Shown: positions 25,322-34,646 of the stretch, in pieces
Position numbering within the stretch: position 1 is the first letter of the stretch
How the letters are laid out: the number at the start of each line of letters is the position of its first letter
Origin: Deltaproteobacteria bacterium
GTDB taxonomy: Bacteria; Myxococcota_A; Polyangia; Polyangiales; Ga0077539
Reading direction: 5' to 3'
Length of the DNA stretch: 64,000 bases
NCBI GenBank assembly: GCA_016218725.1
Contig: JACRDB010000050.1
Span: 62,001-126,000, forward strand
Position numbers and translations under genes: made by a program
The notes under the pieces: generated by a model
The model's database searches: none
Told to the model about the DNA's origin: nothing
What the model saw: the letters and a program-made list of their open reading frames with translations, nothing else

Positions 25322-26398
25322 TTACCTGTGATCGAGCCATGCCTCGACGTGGGGGAAGACCACCGCCGGCGCGTGGAGCCCGAGCACCAGATCCAGGTGG
25401 TCGAAGGACCGGCCGTAGCCCTCGCCGCCGACCACCAGCAGCACCTTCTCGCGCGCCCCGAGGTTCTCGTACGCGAAGGTCACGCTCGACGGCGGCGCGA
25501 GCGAGTCCCGGTCGCCGGCCACCAGCAGCGTGGGCACCTCCACCAGCGAGAGACCCTGGCGGTAGTCATAGACTCCATCGTCGCTGGTGAGGCGGTCCTC
25601 GGTCACCCAGCGGCCGAACTGCTGCATCACCCCGAAGGGCACGTCCGCCATGGCGCCCGCCAGCGCCCGAGGGAGGAGCTCCCGGGTGTAGTGCGCCGGG
25701 CGCAGCCCCGCGGTGAGCCACGGCGGGAACCACGGACGCAGGAGCGGCGCCACCGCCGCGCTCAGGATCCCCAGCGGCGCCCTGGAGAGCCCTCGGTAGA
25801 GCGGCAGGAGCCGCCGCCCGAAGGCGTGGGCCGGGTGCAGGTCCCGGAAATGCTGCGGCGACCCGATGGTCACCAGCCTCCGAAGGGACCCTCCCTTGAG
25901 CGCGCCGAGGTGCGCGTAGGCGAGCATGCCCCCCATGGAGAAGCCCACCCAGTCCACGTAGGGAGCGCCCGTCGCTTCGCGCACGTGGGCCAGCGCGGCG
26001 GGGACGTCCCAGCGCGCGTACTGGTCAAAGCCACACGCCCGCAGGGAAGGGTCGTCGGCCTCGGGGGAGGCCCCACGGAGCTCCAGCACCCACACGTCCC
26101 TACCCTTTGCCGCGAGGCGCTGGGCGAGGCCCGAGCCGGGCTCCAGCGCGAAGGTCCTGCGGTTCATGGCGAGGCCGTGGCAGAGCACCACCGGCGGCAG
26201 GGGAGAGGCCTCGCCCTGGGGAGCGAAGCGGCCGAGGACGATGGCATGCCCGTCGCCCGTGCGGACGGTGACCAGGGCGTCGAAGAAGTCCGGCGTGGCG
26301 AGGCGCCGACGCCACCAGCGCCCCCACGGGAGGATCCCTTGGAGCACCACCAGGAGACCCAGGGCCAGCCCGAGCAGTGCCCACACGATCGCTTGCAT
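25322..26398 (-). CDS. Membrane-anchored alpha/beta-hydrolase (lipase/esterase-like)
   Basis: The 358-aa product has an N-terminal signal anchor ('AIVWALLGLALGLLVVLQG'). Hydrolase landmarks are 'PVVLCHGLAMNRRTF' (oxyanion loop), 'VWVLELRGASPEADDP', the intact nucleophile elbow 'VDWVGFSMGGMLAYAHLG' and 'VPTLLVAGDRDSLAPP' (acid). A late 'SFDHLDLVLG' supplies the His. The layout resembles the lipase/PHA-depolymerase-like proteins common in proteobacteria. The ATG at 26398 opens on the anchor; a longer in-frame start at 26455 is less likely. A GGTACC element at 26412-26417 lies 13 bases upstream. It is divergent from rnc. Confidence 0.8.
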   Translation of the reverse strand: MQAIVWALLGLALGLLVVLQGILPWGRWWRRRLATPDFFDALVTVRTGDGHAIVLGRFAPQGEASPLPPVVLCHGLAMNRRTFALEPGSGLAQRLAAKGRDVWVLELRGASPEADDPSLRACGFDQYARWDVPAALAHVREATGAPYVDWVGFSMGGMLAYAHLGALKGGSLRRLVTIGSPQHFRDLHPAHAFGRRLLPLYRGLSRAPLGILSAAVAPLLRPWFPPWLTAGLRPAHYTRELLPRALAGAMADVPFGVMQQFGRWVTEDRLTSDDGVYDYRQGLSLVEVPTLLVAGDRDSLAPPSSVTFAYENLGAREKVLLVVGGEGYGRSFDHLDLVLGLHAPAVVFPHVEAWLDHR

Positions 26399-26411
26399 CG
26401 ATGCGCCGAAA

Positions 26412-26417
26412 GGTACC
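26412..26417 (-). promoter_or_regulatory. GGTACC element before the lipase-like gene
   Basis: On the minus strand GAGGTACCTTT precedes the ATG at 26398 by 13 bases. The rnc GTG start on the other strand is 45 bases away, with its own GGTACACGG at 26449-26457. Confidence 0.3.
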
Positions 26418-26462
26418 TCGCGGCGGTTGTGCCGACCACCCCGGCGGGGGTACACGGTCCCC

Positions 26463-27224
26463 GTGGACGAGGCCCCGACGACCCTCCTGCCCGGCCTGGG
26501 CTACACCTTCCGGGACCCGTCGCTCCTGGAGGTCGCGCTCACCCACCGCTCCGCCGCCCATGAGCTTGGCCCTCGGGGCCGCCGCAAGCTCCTCCCGGAC
26601 AACGAGCGCCTGGAGTTCCTGGGTGACGCGGTGCTCTCCCTGGTGGTGAGCGAGTACCTCTGGACGGCCCTGCCAGACGCCCCGGAGGGGGCCCTCACGC
26701 GCGCCCGGGCCTCCCTGGTGCAGGAGTCCGCCCTGGCCGACGCGGCGCGGTCCCTGGGCCTCGGCGCGGCGCTCCGGCTGGGAAAGGGCGAGGACCGCAC
26801 CGGGGGCCGCGAGAAGCCCTCTCTCCTCGCTGATTGCCTGGAGGCCCTCCTCGGGGCGGTGTACCTGGACGGAGGCCTGGAGGCCGCCAGGGCTTGCACG
26901 CTCGGCCTCCTGACGTCGGCGCTCGCCACAGTGACCTCGGAGGACCCGAGGGATGAGCGCTCGCAGCTCCAGGAGCTCCTCCAGGAGTCCCAGGGGATCA
27001 CCCCGACCTATACGGTCACCGCCGCCATCGGGCCCGACCACGCCCGCACCTACGAGGTCGAGCTCGTCGCTGGCGCTGGCCTCCGGGCCCTGGGGCGCGG
27101 CTCGTCCAAGAAGGCCGCCGCGAGGGACGCCGCGAGGGAGGCCCTGCGCGCGCTGCGCGAGGGCAGAGACGGACCCGCGGCGGACCCCGAGGTCCCGGTG
27201 GACGACGCCCTGAAGGAAGCTTGA
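26463..27224 (+). CDS. rnc: Ribonuclease III
   Basis: RNase III cleaves double-stranded RNA in rRNA maturation and mRNA decay. The 253-aa product has the catalytic signature 'DNERLEFLGDAVLSLVVSEYL', the helix 'EGALTRARASLVQESALA', and 'SLLADCLEALLGAVYLDGG' with the second acidic cluster. A C-terminal dsRBD follows ('DERSQLQELLQESQGITPTY...', 'GRGSSKKAAARDAAREAL'). The start is GTG at 26463, because the upstream open frame enters the divergent gene's promoter. It is followed by dut after 33 bases. Confidence 0.95.
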   Translation: MDEAPTTLLPGLGYTFRDPSLLEVALTHRSAAHELGPRGRRKLLPDNERLEFLGDAVLSLVVSEYLWTALPDAPEGALTRARASLVQESALADAARSLGLGAALRLGKGEDRTGGREKPSLLADCLEALLGAVYLDGGLEAARACTLGLLTSALATVTSEDPRDERSQLQELLQESQGITPTYTVTAAIGPDHARTYEVELVAGAGLRALGRGSSKKAAARDAAREALRALREGRDGPAADPEVPVDDALKEA

Positions 27225-27257
27225 CGGCGGTGGCGGTGGGGGCTCTCTAGCGTCCCC

Positions 27258-27707
27258 ATGGACGTGGTCTTTTACCGTCTTTCGCACGGCGTGGGGCTGC
27301 CCCTGCCGTCGTATGCCACCGCGGGCGCCGCGGGGATGGACCTCTCGGCGGCCCTGGAGGACGAGCTGGTGCTCGCCCCCGGGCAGCGCTGCGCGGTGCC
27401 CACGGGCTTTGTGCTCGTGCTCCCGGAGGGCTTTGAAGGCCAGGTGAGGGCGCGCTCGGGCAGGGCCCTGAGGGAGGGCCTCACGGTGCTCAACGGCCCC
27501 GGCACCGTGGACAGCGATTACCGCGGCGAGCTCAAGGTGCTGCTGGTGAACCTCGGGGACGCGCCCATCACCCTGCGCCGCGGCGAGCGCGTCGCGCAGC
27601 TCGTGGTGGCGCCCGTGGTCAGGGCCCAGGTGCTGGAGGCCCCGCCGGACGCGACGCCGGAGGCCACCGCGAGGGCCACCGGGGGCTTCGGCTCCACGGG
27701 GAAGTGA
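27258..27707 (+). CDS. dut: Deoxyuridine 5'-triphosphate nucleotidohydrolase
   Basis: dUTPase hydrolyses dUTP to dUMP and keeps uracil out of DNA. The 149-aa trimeric type is complete for all five motifs: I 'AAGMDLSA', II '[16 protein letters not shown]', III '[13 protein letters not shown]', IV '[10 protein letters not shown]' and V 'GGFGSTGK' (P-loop-like C terminus). It lies between rnc and the zinc-ribbon pseudokinase. Confidence 0.96.
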   Translation: MDVVFYRLSHGVGLPLPSYATAGAAGMDLSAALEDELVLAPGQRCAVPTGFVLVLPEGFEGQVRARSGRALREGLTVLNGPGTVDSDYRGELKVLLVNLGDAPITLRRGERVAQLVVAPVVRAQVLEAPPDATPEATARATGGFGSTGK

Positions 27708-27751
27708 AGGGACCGCGCGCGCGTGGTAGGCTCCCGGGTGGAGCCTCCACG

Positions 27752-30421
27752 GTGTCACCCATCCCCTGTCCCGTGTGCCATACGCGGGTCGATCCGGCCA
27801 CGGTGCGGTGCCCGGCGTGTCACAACACGCTCCCCCGCGCCTCCACCGGTGAGGAGCTCACGGACACCCTCAACGAATTCGGCGCCGCCCCGGCCACGCC
27901 CCTCCATGTGGGGGAGGTCTTGCTCGGACGCTTCGACGTCCGTGAGGAGCTGGGGGCCGGACCCCTCGGGTCGAGCTACCGCGCCAGGGATCGCACCTCG
28001 GGCGCCCAGGTGGCCCTGAAGGTCGTGGCCGAGGCGCTCCTCGTGTCGGACGAGGAGGGGCGCGAATTCCTGAGTAAAATCGAGGGGTTCTGCGGGCGCT
28101 CGGTGCCCGGTTGCGTGATGCCCCTGGAGGCCCTGGCGACCTCCGTGGGGGCCGTGGTGGTGTCCCCCTGGCTCGACGCGGTGAGCCTCCGGGACGTGCT
28201 GGTGGCGCGCGCCTCCAAGGGGCTGCGCTTCACCCAGGAGGAGGCCCTGAGGGTGCTCCAGGCGTTGGTCAGCGCCACGCAGGCGATGCACTCGGCGTCG
28301 CCCCACGGGTGCGTCCGCCCGGAGAACGTCCTCGTGTCGTCGCGGGGGCTCTTTTTGACGGAGCCTGGCCTCGGGGTGACGCTCTCCCCGGACCGGATCG
28401 TGGTGAGCCTGTCGCGCAGGCCGGAGCTCATGCCGTACCTGGCCCCGGAGGTCGGGCGGGCGCGGCGTCCGACGGCCGCGGCGGACCTCTATGCCCTGGG
28501 CGCCATCGCCGGGGAGCTCCTCGGCGGAGGTCCGCCCGGCAACGGCTGCGACGTGGCGGCCATCGCGCCGGAGGTGCACCGGGCCATCGTCACGCTCCTG
28601 GACCGCGACGCTGGCAAGCGCCCCGCGGGGCTCCGTCAGCTCCTGGACGCGACGGCGCGCGCGGCGGGCTTTGCGCAGCGCCCGCCGGACCCCGCCCTGA
28701 CGGTCCCGGAGCTGGTGCTGGAGGACATCCCCGCCAGGCTCCCGCAGCGCCACGCCGCCGGGGTGCCGCCCGCGAAGGTGCAGCTCCACCCGACGAGCGC
28801 GGCCGCGTCGGCCGCGTCGCTGGCCGCCACGATGGCGCCGGGGGTGCATTCGAGCCGCGGCGCCCACGGGGCCGAGGAGCTCACACGCGTGGCGGAGATG
28901 CCGCTGCGGCCGGTGCAGCTCGCGAAGGAGTCCCCCAGCGCGTCGGCCGCGGCCTCGGAGTCTCCAACCCGCGTGGCGGACGTCTCGGGGCTCCGGGGCG
29001 CGGAGCCCTTCCCGGTGATGCTCGCGGTGCAGGCGCAGGGGCCACAAACACCGCCGCCGCCGTCCCCGTCGCCGCCGTCGCCGCCGGCGGCTGCTCCGCC
29101 GGCGGACGCCCTCTTCGCGGTCTTCAAGGAAGAGCCCGAGGAGCCTCCGCAGGGCGCGCCTCCGCCCATCGAGCTGGAGCCCGCGGAGGATCCCTCGGAC
29201 CAGACCACCCAGCCGCGCAGCCCGATGCCCCAGGCGAGGCCCGTGCTCGCCCTCGCCGAGGAGATCGACGACGAGGTGGACACCTCGGACCTCCGGGGGC
29301 CCAAAGGCCCTCCCGTGGGGCACCGCCTCGATCCCGACGAGGCCGCCCAGGAGGGAGACCGCACCACCATCGGCCCCAGGCCTACGGCCAAGACCCGCCG
29401 CTCCACCCGCTCGGTGGAGACCGACGGCCTCGGGGACCGCGCCACGGCGAAGCTCGCCGACGAGAGCGAGGCCGAGACCGCCCCCGGGAGGAAGCCTCCG
29501 TCGACGGTGCCAGCGCCCATCCAGCCGCGGAGCACTGCCCCCCAGGACCAGGTGGTCGCGCGAGGCAAGACCCCCGAGCGCCCCGCCACGCGCTCCATGC
29601 GCAGCGCGAAGCCTGGCGAGGACCCCCCGACCCGCGCGCCTCCCTCGGCGATCCTGCCGTCGGAGCCCGCGCCCGGGTCACCGATGATCCCGCCCAGCAC
29701 CAGCGGTCGCCTGAGCAGCACCACGGCGTCGCTGCCGCGGTTCAAGAACCCTCCGCCCATCGCGCCTGCGGGGCCTCCCGGGGGCCTCCTGGCGAAGAGC
29801 GGCCCTCCCTCCAACGTGGCCGTAAAGAGCGGCCCGCCGCCGAACGTGGCGGTCAAGAGCGGGCCGCCGTCGGGCGTGGCGGTGCGCTCGGGGCCGCCGT
29901 CGGGGCTGCCGTCCATCAAGGGTAGCTCGGCCAGCGCTCCGCCGGGGAGGGCGCCGGAGGGCGCTGGCCCCGCGGTGCCGCCCGCTCCGAGGCTGCCGTC
30001 GTTTACGTCGTCCACCGGGTCCCGGGCGCCGCCCCCGAGCGCGCCGGCGGCGCCGCAGCCCCCGGCGAGGGAGGCCCGCGCGGCGATGGCTCAGCCGCCG
30101 AGGGCGCCCGTGAGCGGCCAGTCGGCGCCGCCGCCGCGGTCGCTCCCGTCGCTCATGAAGCCCGCCGTGCGCACCAACGCGCCGACCACGCGGGTGCCGG
30201 CCTCGCAGGCGAAGAACCTCCCGCCGCCCCCCGGCAAGGGCCCACCGCCCATGCCCTCGGGGCGCCCCCCGGCCATTCCGCAGCAAGGCGATGCCCCGAA
30301 GCCCGAGGGGATTGATCCGAGGCTCCTGCGGGCCGCCCAGCATCTCGACAACGAGCGGGGCCGACCGAAGAAGATCACCGACACCCTCGAGGTGGATGAC
30401 CTGGAGATCGTGGACGAGTAG
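27752..30421 (+). CDS. Zinc-ribbon pseudokinase with a long Pro-rich tail
   Basis: The 889-aa product starts with a zinc ribbon (Cys 6, 9, 20, 23). A protein-kinase fold spans about 60-325. It has the Gly-rich loop 'LGAGPLGSSY' and 'VALK' (Lys90), but the HRD loop is 'HGCVRPEN' and the DFG position is 'EPGLG', so the catalytic and metal-binding Asp are both gone. It is likely a pseudokinase scaffold. The remaining 550 residues are Pro/Ala/Ser-rich and disordered, with 30-bp tandem units near 29795-29914 encoding SGPP-x-x-VAVK. The end is acidic ('TLEVDDLEIVDE'). The GTG at 27752 puts the ribbon at the N terminus; a GTG at 27704 overlapping the dut stop is the alternative. Confidence 0.7.
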   Translation: MSPIPCPVCHTRVDPATVRCPACHNTLPRASTGEELTDTLNEFGAAPATPLHVGEVLLGRFDVREELGAGPLGSSYRARDRTSGAQVALKVVAEALLVSDEEGREFLSKIEGFCGRSVPGCVMPLEALATSVGAVVVSPWLDAVSLRDVLVARASKGLRFTQEEALRVLQALVSATQAMHSASPHGCVRPENVLVSSRGLFLTEPGLGVTLSPDRIVVSLSRRPELMPYLAPEVGRARRPTAAADLYALGAIAGELLGGGPPGNGCDVAAIAPEVHRAIVTLLDRDAGKRPAGLRQLLDATARAAGFAQRPPDPALTVPELVLEDIPARLPQRHAAGVPPAKVQLHPTSAAASAASLAATMAPGVHSSRGAHGAEELTRVAEMPLRPVQLAKESPSASAAASESPTRVADVSGLRGAEPFPVMLAVQAQGPQTPPPPSPSPPSPPAAAPPADALFAVFKEEPEEPPQGAPPPIELEPAEDPSDQTTQPRSPMPQARPVLALAEEIDDEVDTSDLRGPKGPPVGHRLDPDEAAQEGDRTTIGPRPTAKTRRSTRSVETDGLGDRATAKLADESEAETAPGRKPPSTVPAPIQPRSTAPQDQVVARGKTPERPATRSMRSAKPGEDPPTRAPPSAILPSEPAPGSPMIPPSTSGRLSSTTASLPRFKNPPPIAPAGPPGGLLAKSGPPSNVAVKSGPPPNVAVKSGPPSGVAVRSGPPSGLPSIKGSSASAPPGRAPEGAGPAVPPAPRLPSFTSSTGSRAPPPSAPAAPQPPAREARAAMAQPPRAPVSGQSAPPPRSLPSLMKPAVRTNAPTTRVPASQAKNLPPPPGKGPPPMPSGRPPAIPQQGDAPKPEGIDPRLLRAAQHLDNERGRPKKITDTLEVDDLEIVDE

Positions 30422-30430
30422 GGGAGCTCC

Positions 30431-32977
30431 CTACTTCACCACCAGGTTCAGGATACGACCCGACTTGTAGATCACCCGAAGGAGGGTCTTGCCTTCGAGG
30501 TGCCGCGCCACCGACGCGACGTCTCGCGCGCGCGTCACGGCAGTGCCTTCGTCGGCGTCCAGGGGGAGCTCCACGGCGCCGCAGGTCCTGCCGTTGACCT
30601 GGACCCCGACGGTCACCGTGGCCTCGACGCAGTACCGCTCGTCCCACGCGGGCCACGGGGCGTAGGAGATCCCGCCGTCGCGCGCGTCGTGGCCCAGGGC
30701 GTGGGCCCAGAGGTGCTCGGCCAGGTGTGGCGCGAAGGGCTGGAGGAGCTGCGCGAAGGGCTCCAGCACGGCCCTGGAGCGCGTCTCCGCCGAGAGGCAC
30801 TCGCGGGTGAGCACGTGCAGGGCCGAGACGGCGGTGTTGAGCGCCAGGGCCTCCAGGTCGCGGGTGACCTTCTTGATGGCCTTGTGGAGGGCGCGGAGCT
30901 CGGCCTCCGCGGCGGCCTCGTCGGTGACCCTCGGGAGGTCCTCTTCGCCCTCGAAGAACACGCGCCAGACGCGCTTGAGCCAGGTGTGCTGCCCCTCGAG
31001 CCCCTGGGTCTGCCACGGCTTGTCGGCCTCCAGCGGCCCGAGGAAGCACAGGTACACCCGCAGGGCGTCCGCGCCGTAGCGGTCGATCACCTCGTCGGGG
31101 CTCACGGTGTTGCCCTTGCTCTTGGACATCTTCTCGACGCGGCGCTCGAGCTCCTGGCCGGTCTCGCGCTCGAAGTAGCGTCCGTCCCGCTCGTCCACCC
31201 TCGCGCGGTGCACGAGGCCCTTGTCCGGCGTGTGCCTCTTCGTCGGGTCGTAGAAGGCCTCGCCCAGGATCATCCCCTGATGGCGAAGCTTCTTGAAGGG
31301 CTCCTCGTCCCGCACGAGCCCGCCGTCCTTCAGCGCCTTCTGCCACATCCGGGCGTAGAGCAGGTGCCCCACGGCGTGCTCGTCCCCGCCGACGTAGAGG
31401 TCCACGGGCATCCAGTAGTCGCTCTTCTCCCGCGCGCACAGCTCCCGGGTGTTGTGAGGGTCGCAGAAGCGCAGGAAGTACCAGCTCGACCCCGCGGAGC
31501 CGGGCATGGTCATCACCTCGCGCTCCAGCGTCTCGCCGGTGGACGGGTCCGTCACCCGGGCCCAGCCCGGGACCTTGGACAGCGGCGAGAGGCCCTCCCG
31601 CGAGGGCTTGTAATCGCTCACCGCCGGGAGCTCCAGCGGGAGCTCGTCGTCGCGCAGGAGCCGCGCGAAGGTTCCGTCCTTCTTGAGCACGGGGATGGGC
31701 TCACCCCAGTACCGCTGCCGCGCGAAGACCCAGTCCCGCAGGCCGTAGGTGACCACCCCCCGGCCCAGGCTCCGGGCTTCGAGCCACGCGACCACCTTGC
31801 GCACGGCCTCGCGGTCCCCGGTGGGGGTGCCGTCGAAGGGCCCCGAGTTCACCATCTGCCCTTCGCCCGTGTGGGCGCCGAGGGAGACGTCCCCGCCGGT
31901 GATCACCTCTCGGATCGGCAGGCCCAGCGCGCGGGCGAAGGCCCAGTCGCGCTCGTCGTGGCCGGGCACCGCCATGATGGCCCCGGTGCCGTAGCCCGCG
32001 AGCACGTAGTCCGCCACCCACACGGGCACCCGCTCGCCGTTCACCGGGTTCATCGCGCAGGCTCCGGTGTCCACGCCGGTCTTCTCCCGGGAGGTCTTGC
32101 GCTCGACCTCGCTCCGGGCCGCCGAGCGCGCGCGGTACGCCTCCACGGCGCCGCGCCGGTCCGGGGAGGTCACCCGCTCCACCAGCGGGTGCTCGGGGGC
32201 GAGCACCAGGTACGTCGCGCCCCAGAGGGTGTCCGGGCGCGTGGTGAACACGGTGATGGCTTCGGTGGTCCCCTCCACCGGGAACGTCACCTCGGCGCCC
32301 TCGGAGCGGCCGATCCACTCGCGCTGCATGCGCTTCGTGGACTCCGGCCAGTCCACGGAACCAAGGCCCTCCAGCAGCCGGTCCGCGAAGGCCGTGATGC
32401 GAAGCATCCATTGCCGCATGGGGCGGCGCTCCACGGGGAAGCCCCCGCGGACGCTGCGGCCGTCGATCACCTCGTCGTTGGCGAGCACCGTGCCCAGCTC
32501 CGGGCACCAGTTGACCAGGGCCTCGTCCTCGTAGGCGTGGCCCTGGCGGTGCAGGAGCGAGAAGATCGCCTGGGTCCAGCGGTAGAAGCCCGGGTCCGCG
32601 GTGGACACCTCCCGGGACCAGTCATACGAGAACCCCAGGCGCTGGAGCTGCCTACGGAAGTTGTCCATCGCCTGCGCGGTGCTCACCTGCGGGGCGATGC
32701 CCTCGGCGATGGCCTTCTGCTCCGCCGGGAGCCCGAAGGCGTCCCAGCCCATCGGGTGGAGGACCGCGTAGCCCTGGGCGCGCTTCAACCGACAGACCAC
32801 GTCGCTGGCCGTGTACCCCGCCGGGTGACCCACATGGAGCCCCGTCCCGCTCGGGTAGGGGAACATGTCCAGGGCGTAGAACTTCGGCATCGACGGGTCC
32901 TCCCGGGCCTCGAAGGTGTTGTTCCTCGCCCAGTACGCCTGCCACCTGGGCTCGAGCTCGTTCGGGTTGTACGCCAT
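30431..32977 (-). CDS. leuS: Leucyl-tRNA synthetase
   Basis: LeuRS charges tRNA-Leu. The 848-aa class I enzyme has the HIGH-type motif 'PYPSGTGLHVGHPAGY' (about residue 45) and 'VEKMSKSKGNTVSPDEV' (about 616). A CP1 editing domain lies between them ('TTRPDTLWGATYLVLAPEHP', with 'PGHDERDWAFA'). The start ATG at 32977 gives the usual 'MAYNPNELEPRWQ'; the longer open frame upstream is not coding. A GGTACC element lies 17 bases upstream. It is convergent with the pseudokinase gene, 9 bases apart. Confidence 0.97.
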   Translation of the reverse strand: MAYNPNELEPRWQAYWARNNTFEAREDPSMPKFYALDMFPYPSGTGLHVGHPAGYTASDVVCRLKRAQGYAVLHPMGWDAFGLPAEQKAIAEGIAPQVSTAQAMDNFRRQLQRLGFSYDWSREVSTADPGFYRWTQAIFSLLHRQGHAYEDEALVNWCPELGTVLANDEVIDGRSVRGGFPVERRPMRQWMLRITAFADRLLEGLGSVDWPESTKRMQREWIGRSEGAEVTFPVEGTTEAITVFTTRPDTLWGATYLVLAPEHPLVERVTSPDRRGAVEAYRARSAARSEVERKTSREKTGVDTGACAMNPVNGERVPVWVADYVLAGYGTGAIMAVPGHDERDWAFARALGLPIREVITGGDVSLGAHTGEGQMVNSGPFDGTPTGDREAVRKVVAWLEARSLGRGVVTYGLRDWVFARQRYWGEPIPVLKKDGTFARLLRDDELPLELPAVSDYKPSREGLSPLSKVPGWARVTDPSTGETLEREVMTMPGSAGSSWYFLRFCDPHNTRELCAREKSDYWMPVDLYVGGDEHAVGHLLYARMWQKALKDGGLVRDEEPFKKLRHQGMILGEAFYDPTKRHTPDKGLVHRARVDERDGRYFERETGQELERRVEKMSKSKGNTVSPDEVIDRYGADALRVYLCFLGPLEADKPWQTQGLEGQHTWLKRVWRVFFEGEEDLPRVTDEAAAEAELRALHKAIKKVTRDLEALALNTAVSALHVLTRECLSAETRSRAVLEPFAQLLQPFAPHLAEHLWAHALGHDARDGGISYAPWPAWDERYCVEATVTVGVQVNGRTCGAVELPLDADEGTAVTRARDVASVARHLEGKTLLRVIYKSGRILNLVVK

Positions 32978-32993
32978 CGCCGTAGGGATCGGT

Positions 32994-32999
32994 GGTACC
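32994..32999 (-). promoter_or_regulatory. GGTACC element before leuS
   Basis: On the minus strand GGGTACCACC lies 16 bases upstream of the leuS ATG. No TTGACA-like -35 is visible. Confidence 0.3.
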
Positions 33000-33051
33000 C
33001 GCCGGGGACCGGTCGCGCAAGGCGCGCCCGCCGTGCTATGGGACCGTCGTG

Positions 33052-33672
33052 GTGAACCAACGAGCCTGGGCGCTGTGCCTCCTGGTGGCGTGCCGGAATT
33101 CAACGCCGGAGCCTCCGCCGCGGCCAGAGCCCCCTCCCAGACCCTCGCTCCCGCCGTCGCACCCACCCCTGCCGTCGATGCCTCCGGGGCACGGCGCCGA
33201 CGGCGAGAGTCGCTTGGAGTGGACCGACCCGGCGGGGTGGCGTCGGGGCAGCCCCAGCGGGGTCATGCGCCGCGCGCAGTACGCCATCCCCGGCGCCGGT
33301 GGCGCGGAGGACGGCGAGCTCGCCGTGTTCTACTTCGGCCAGGGTCAGGGCGGCGGCGTGGAGGCCAACCTGGACCGCTGGTACGGGCAGTTCACCCAGG
33401 CCGACGGGGGCTCGACCCGCGCCTCCGCCACGCGGGAGCGCCGCACCGTCGGCACCCTCGCGGTCACCGTCACCCGCGCGAGGGGCACCTTCGCCGGAGG
33501 CATGCCGGGGGCGGGACCCTCCACCCCGAGGCCCCGCTGGGCGCTCCTCGGCGCCATCGTGGAGACCCCTGGGGGCCCGTGGTTCTTCAAGCTCACAGGG
33601 CCCGAGGCCACGGTGGAAGCCGCCCGCCGTGGCTTCGATGAGCTCCTGGAATCCCTCAGGCTCCAGCCTTGA
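33052..33672 (+). CDS. Small predicted lipoprotein
   Basis: The 206-aa product has a very short signal with lipobox LVAC (MNQRAWALCLLVAC). A Pro-rich linker follows. The globular domain has 'LEWTDPAGWRRG', 'GELAVFYFGQGQGGGVEANLDRWYGQF' and 'PWFFKLTGPEATVEAARRGFDELLESLRL', with no family I can name. Two consecutive GTG codons (33049, 33052) could start it. A GTGCTATG element lies just upstream (33033-33040). Its stop overlaps the TTG start of the next gene by 3 bases (TTGA), so the pair is coupled. Conserved in layout with myxobacterial secreted proteins; function unknown. Confidence 0.65.
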   Translation: MNQRAWALCLLVACRNSTPEPPPRPEPPPRPSLPPSHPPLPSMPPGHGADGESRLEWTDPAGWRRGSPSGVMRRAQYAIPGAGGAEDGELAVFYFGQGQGGGVEANLDRWYGQFTQADGGSTRASATRERRTVGTLAVTVTRARGTFAGGMPGAGPSTPRPRWALLGAIVETPGGPWFFKLTGPEATVEAARRGFDELLESLRLQP

Positions 33673-34610
33673 CCGAGTCCGCGACCGAGAAGCCCGCGCC
33701 GAGACCGGCGCTGGAGGCTCCCTCGGCGCCCGAGGAGGCGCCCCCGTCGGCCCTTCCGGACGAGGTCGCGGAGGCCCCGGCGCTCGCGACGATCCCCGAC
33801 GCCGCGCCCCTCCCGCTGGTGCCTGAGCCCCGGAGCCCCTCGCCGAGGACCTGGGTCCCGCTGGCGGCGGCGAGCGTCCTCGGTACGGTCCTGGGCGCGG
33901 CGCTCGGCGGGGCCATGCTCGGCGTCGTCCAGGCAGGGGAGCTCAGCCCCCCCATGGCCGCTCCCGCGGTCGCCGCTCCGCCCGACGCCGGCGGCGCAAG
34001 CACCACCGCCGAGGTAAACCCCGAGACCGCCGGCGACGGTGTCATGGACGACCTGGAGGAGCCGGAACTCCCACCTGCACCTACATCTGCCCCGGTGCCG
34101 TCCCCGGCGATGGCGGCTGCGAGCCTGACGGCGCCGTCCTCGCGGTCACTGGTGGCGGCCGCGCCCGCGGTCGTCCCGGCGTCGGCGCCGCGGGCGCCGG
34201 GGGGGGCGCGGGTGGTGAACTCCGACGGCGTCCCGGAGGGCCCTGCCCAGGGCTACGTCGACGGCCGCGCGGTGCGCATCGTGGTGACGCGGCTGGACGA
34301 CAAGCCCGTGGAGGTGCGCACCGCCGCGGCCTACCGCCGGATGCGCGACGCCGCCGAGCGGGACCGTGTCCACCTGCGGATCGTGAGCGGGTTCCGCACC
34401 ATGGAGCACCAGCAGGCGCTCTACCGTGCATATCGCAGGGGCCGCGGGAACCTCGCGGCGCTGCCGGGGCACTCGAACCACCAGAGCGGCCACGCCCTGG
34501 ACCTGAACACCTCGGCCCCCGGGGTCCTGCGGTGGCTGGAGCGCCACGCGAGGCGCTATGGCTTCCGCCGGACGGTGCCCACGGAGCCGTGGCACTGGGA
34601 GTGGTGGTGA
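33669..34610 (+). CDS. Membrane-anchored D,D-carboxypeptidase-like protein (VanY/M15 family)
   Basis: The 313-aa product has a cytoplasmic Pro/Ala-rich head. A membrane helix ('WVPLAAASVLGTVLGAALGGAMLGVV', about 60-85) is followed by a linker, then a C-terminal M15B peptidase domain (about 195-313). All zinc motifs are present: 'RIVSGFRTMEHQQALY', 'GHSNHQSGHALDLN' (SxHxxGxAxD) and the terminal 'EPWHWEWW'. The family trims D-Ala or acts as L,D-peptidase on peptidoglycan outside the inner membrane. The start is a TTG overlapping the previous stop. Confidence 0.85.
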   Translation: MTESATEKPAPRPALEAPSAPEEAPPSALPDEVAEAPALATIPDAAPLPLVPEPRSPSPRTWVPLAAASVLGTVLGAALGGAMLGVVQAGELSPPMAAPAVAAPPDAGGASTTAEVNPETAGDGVMDDLEEPELPPAPTSAPVPSPAMAAASLTAPSSRSLVAAAPAVVPASAPRAPGGARVVNSDGVPEGPAQGYVDGRAVRIVVTRLDDKPVEVRTAAAYRRMRDAAERDRVHLRIVSGFRTMEHQQALYRAYRRGRGNLAALPGHSNHQSGHALDLNTSAPGVLRWLERHARRYGFRRTVPTEPWHWEWW

Positions 34611-34623
34611 AACCTTAAGCCAG

Positions 34624-34635
34624 GGACGGCCGTCC
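34624..34635. promoter_or_regulatory. 12-bp perfect palindrome before the 367-aa lipoprotein gene
   Basis: GGACGGCCGTCC is a perfect palindrome 11 bases before the ATG at 34647, in the 36-base gap after the carboxypeptidase gene. It may be an operator or a small hairpin. Confidence 0.25.
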
Positions 34636-34646
34636 GAAGGGACACC

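Noticed and set aside
30500..33055. Antisense open frame of 851 aa opposite leuS.
   Set aside because: leuS is unmistakable on the other strand; the frame is a high-GC artefact.
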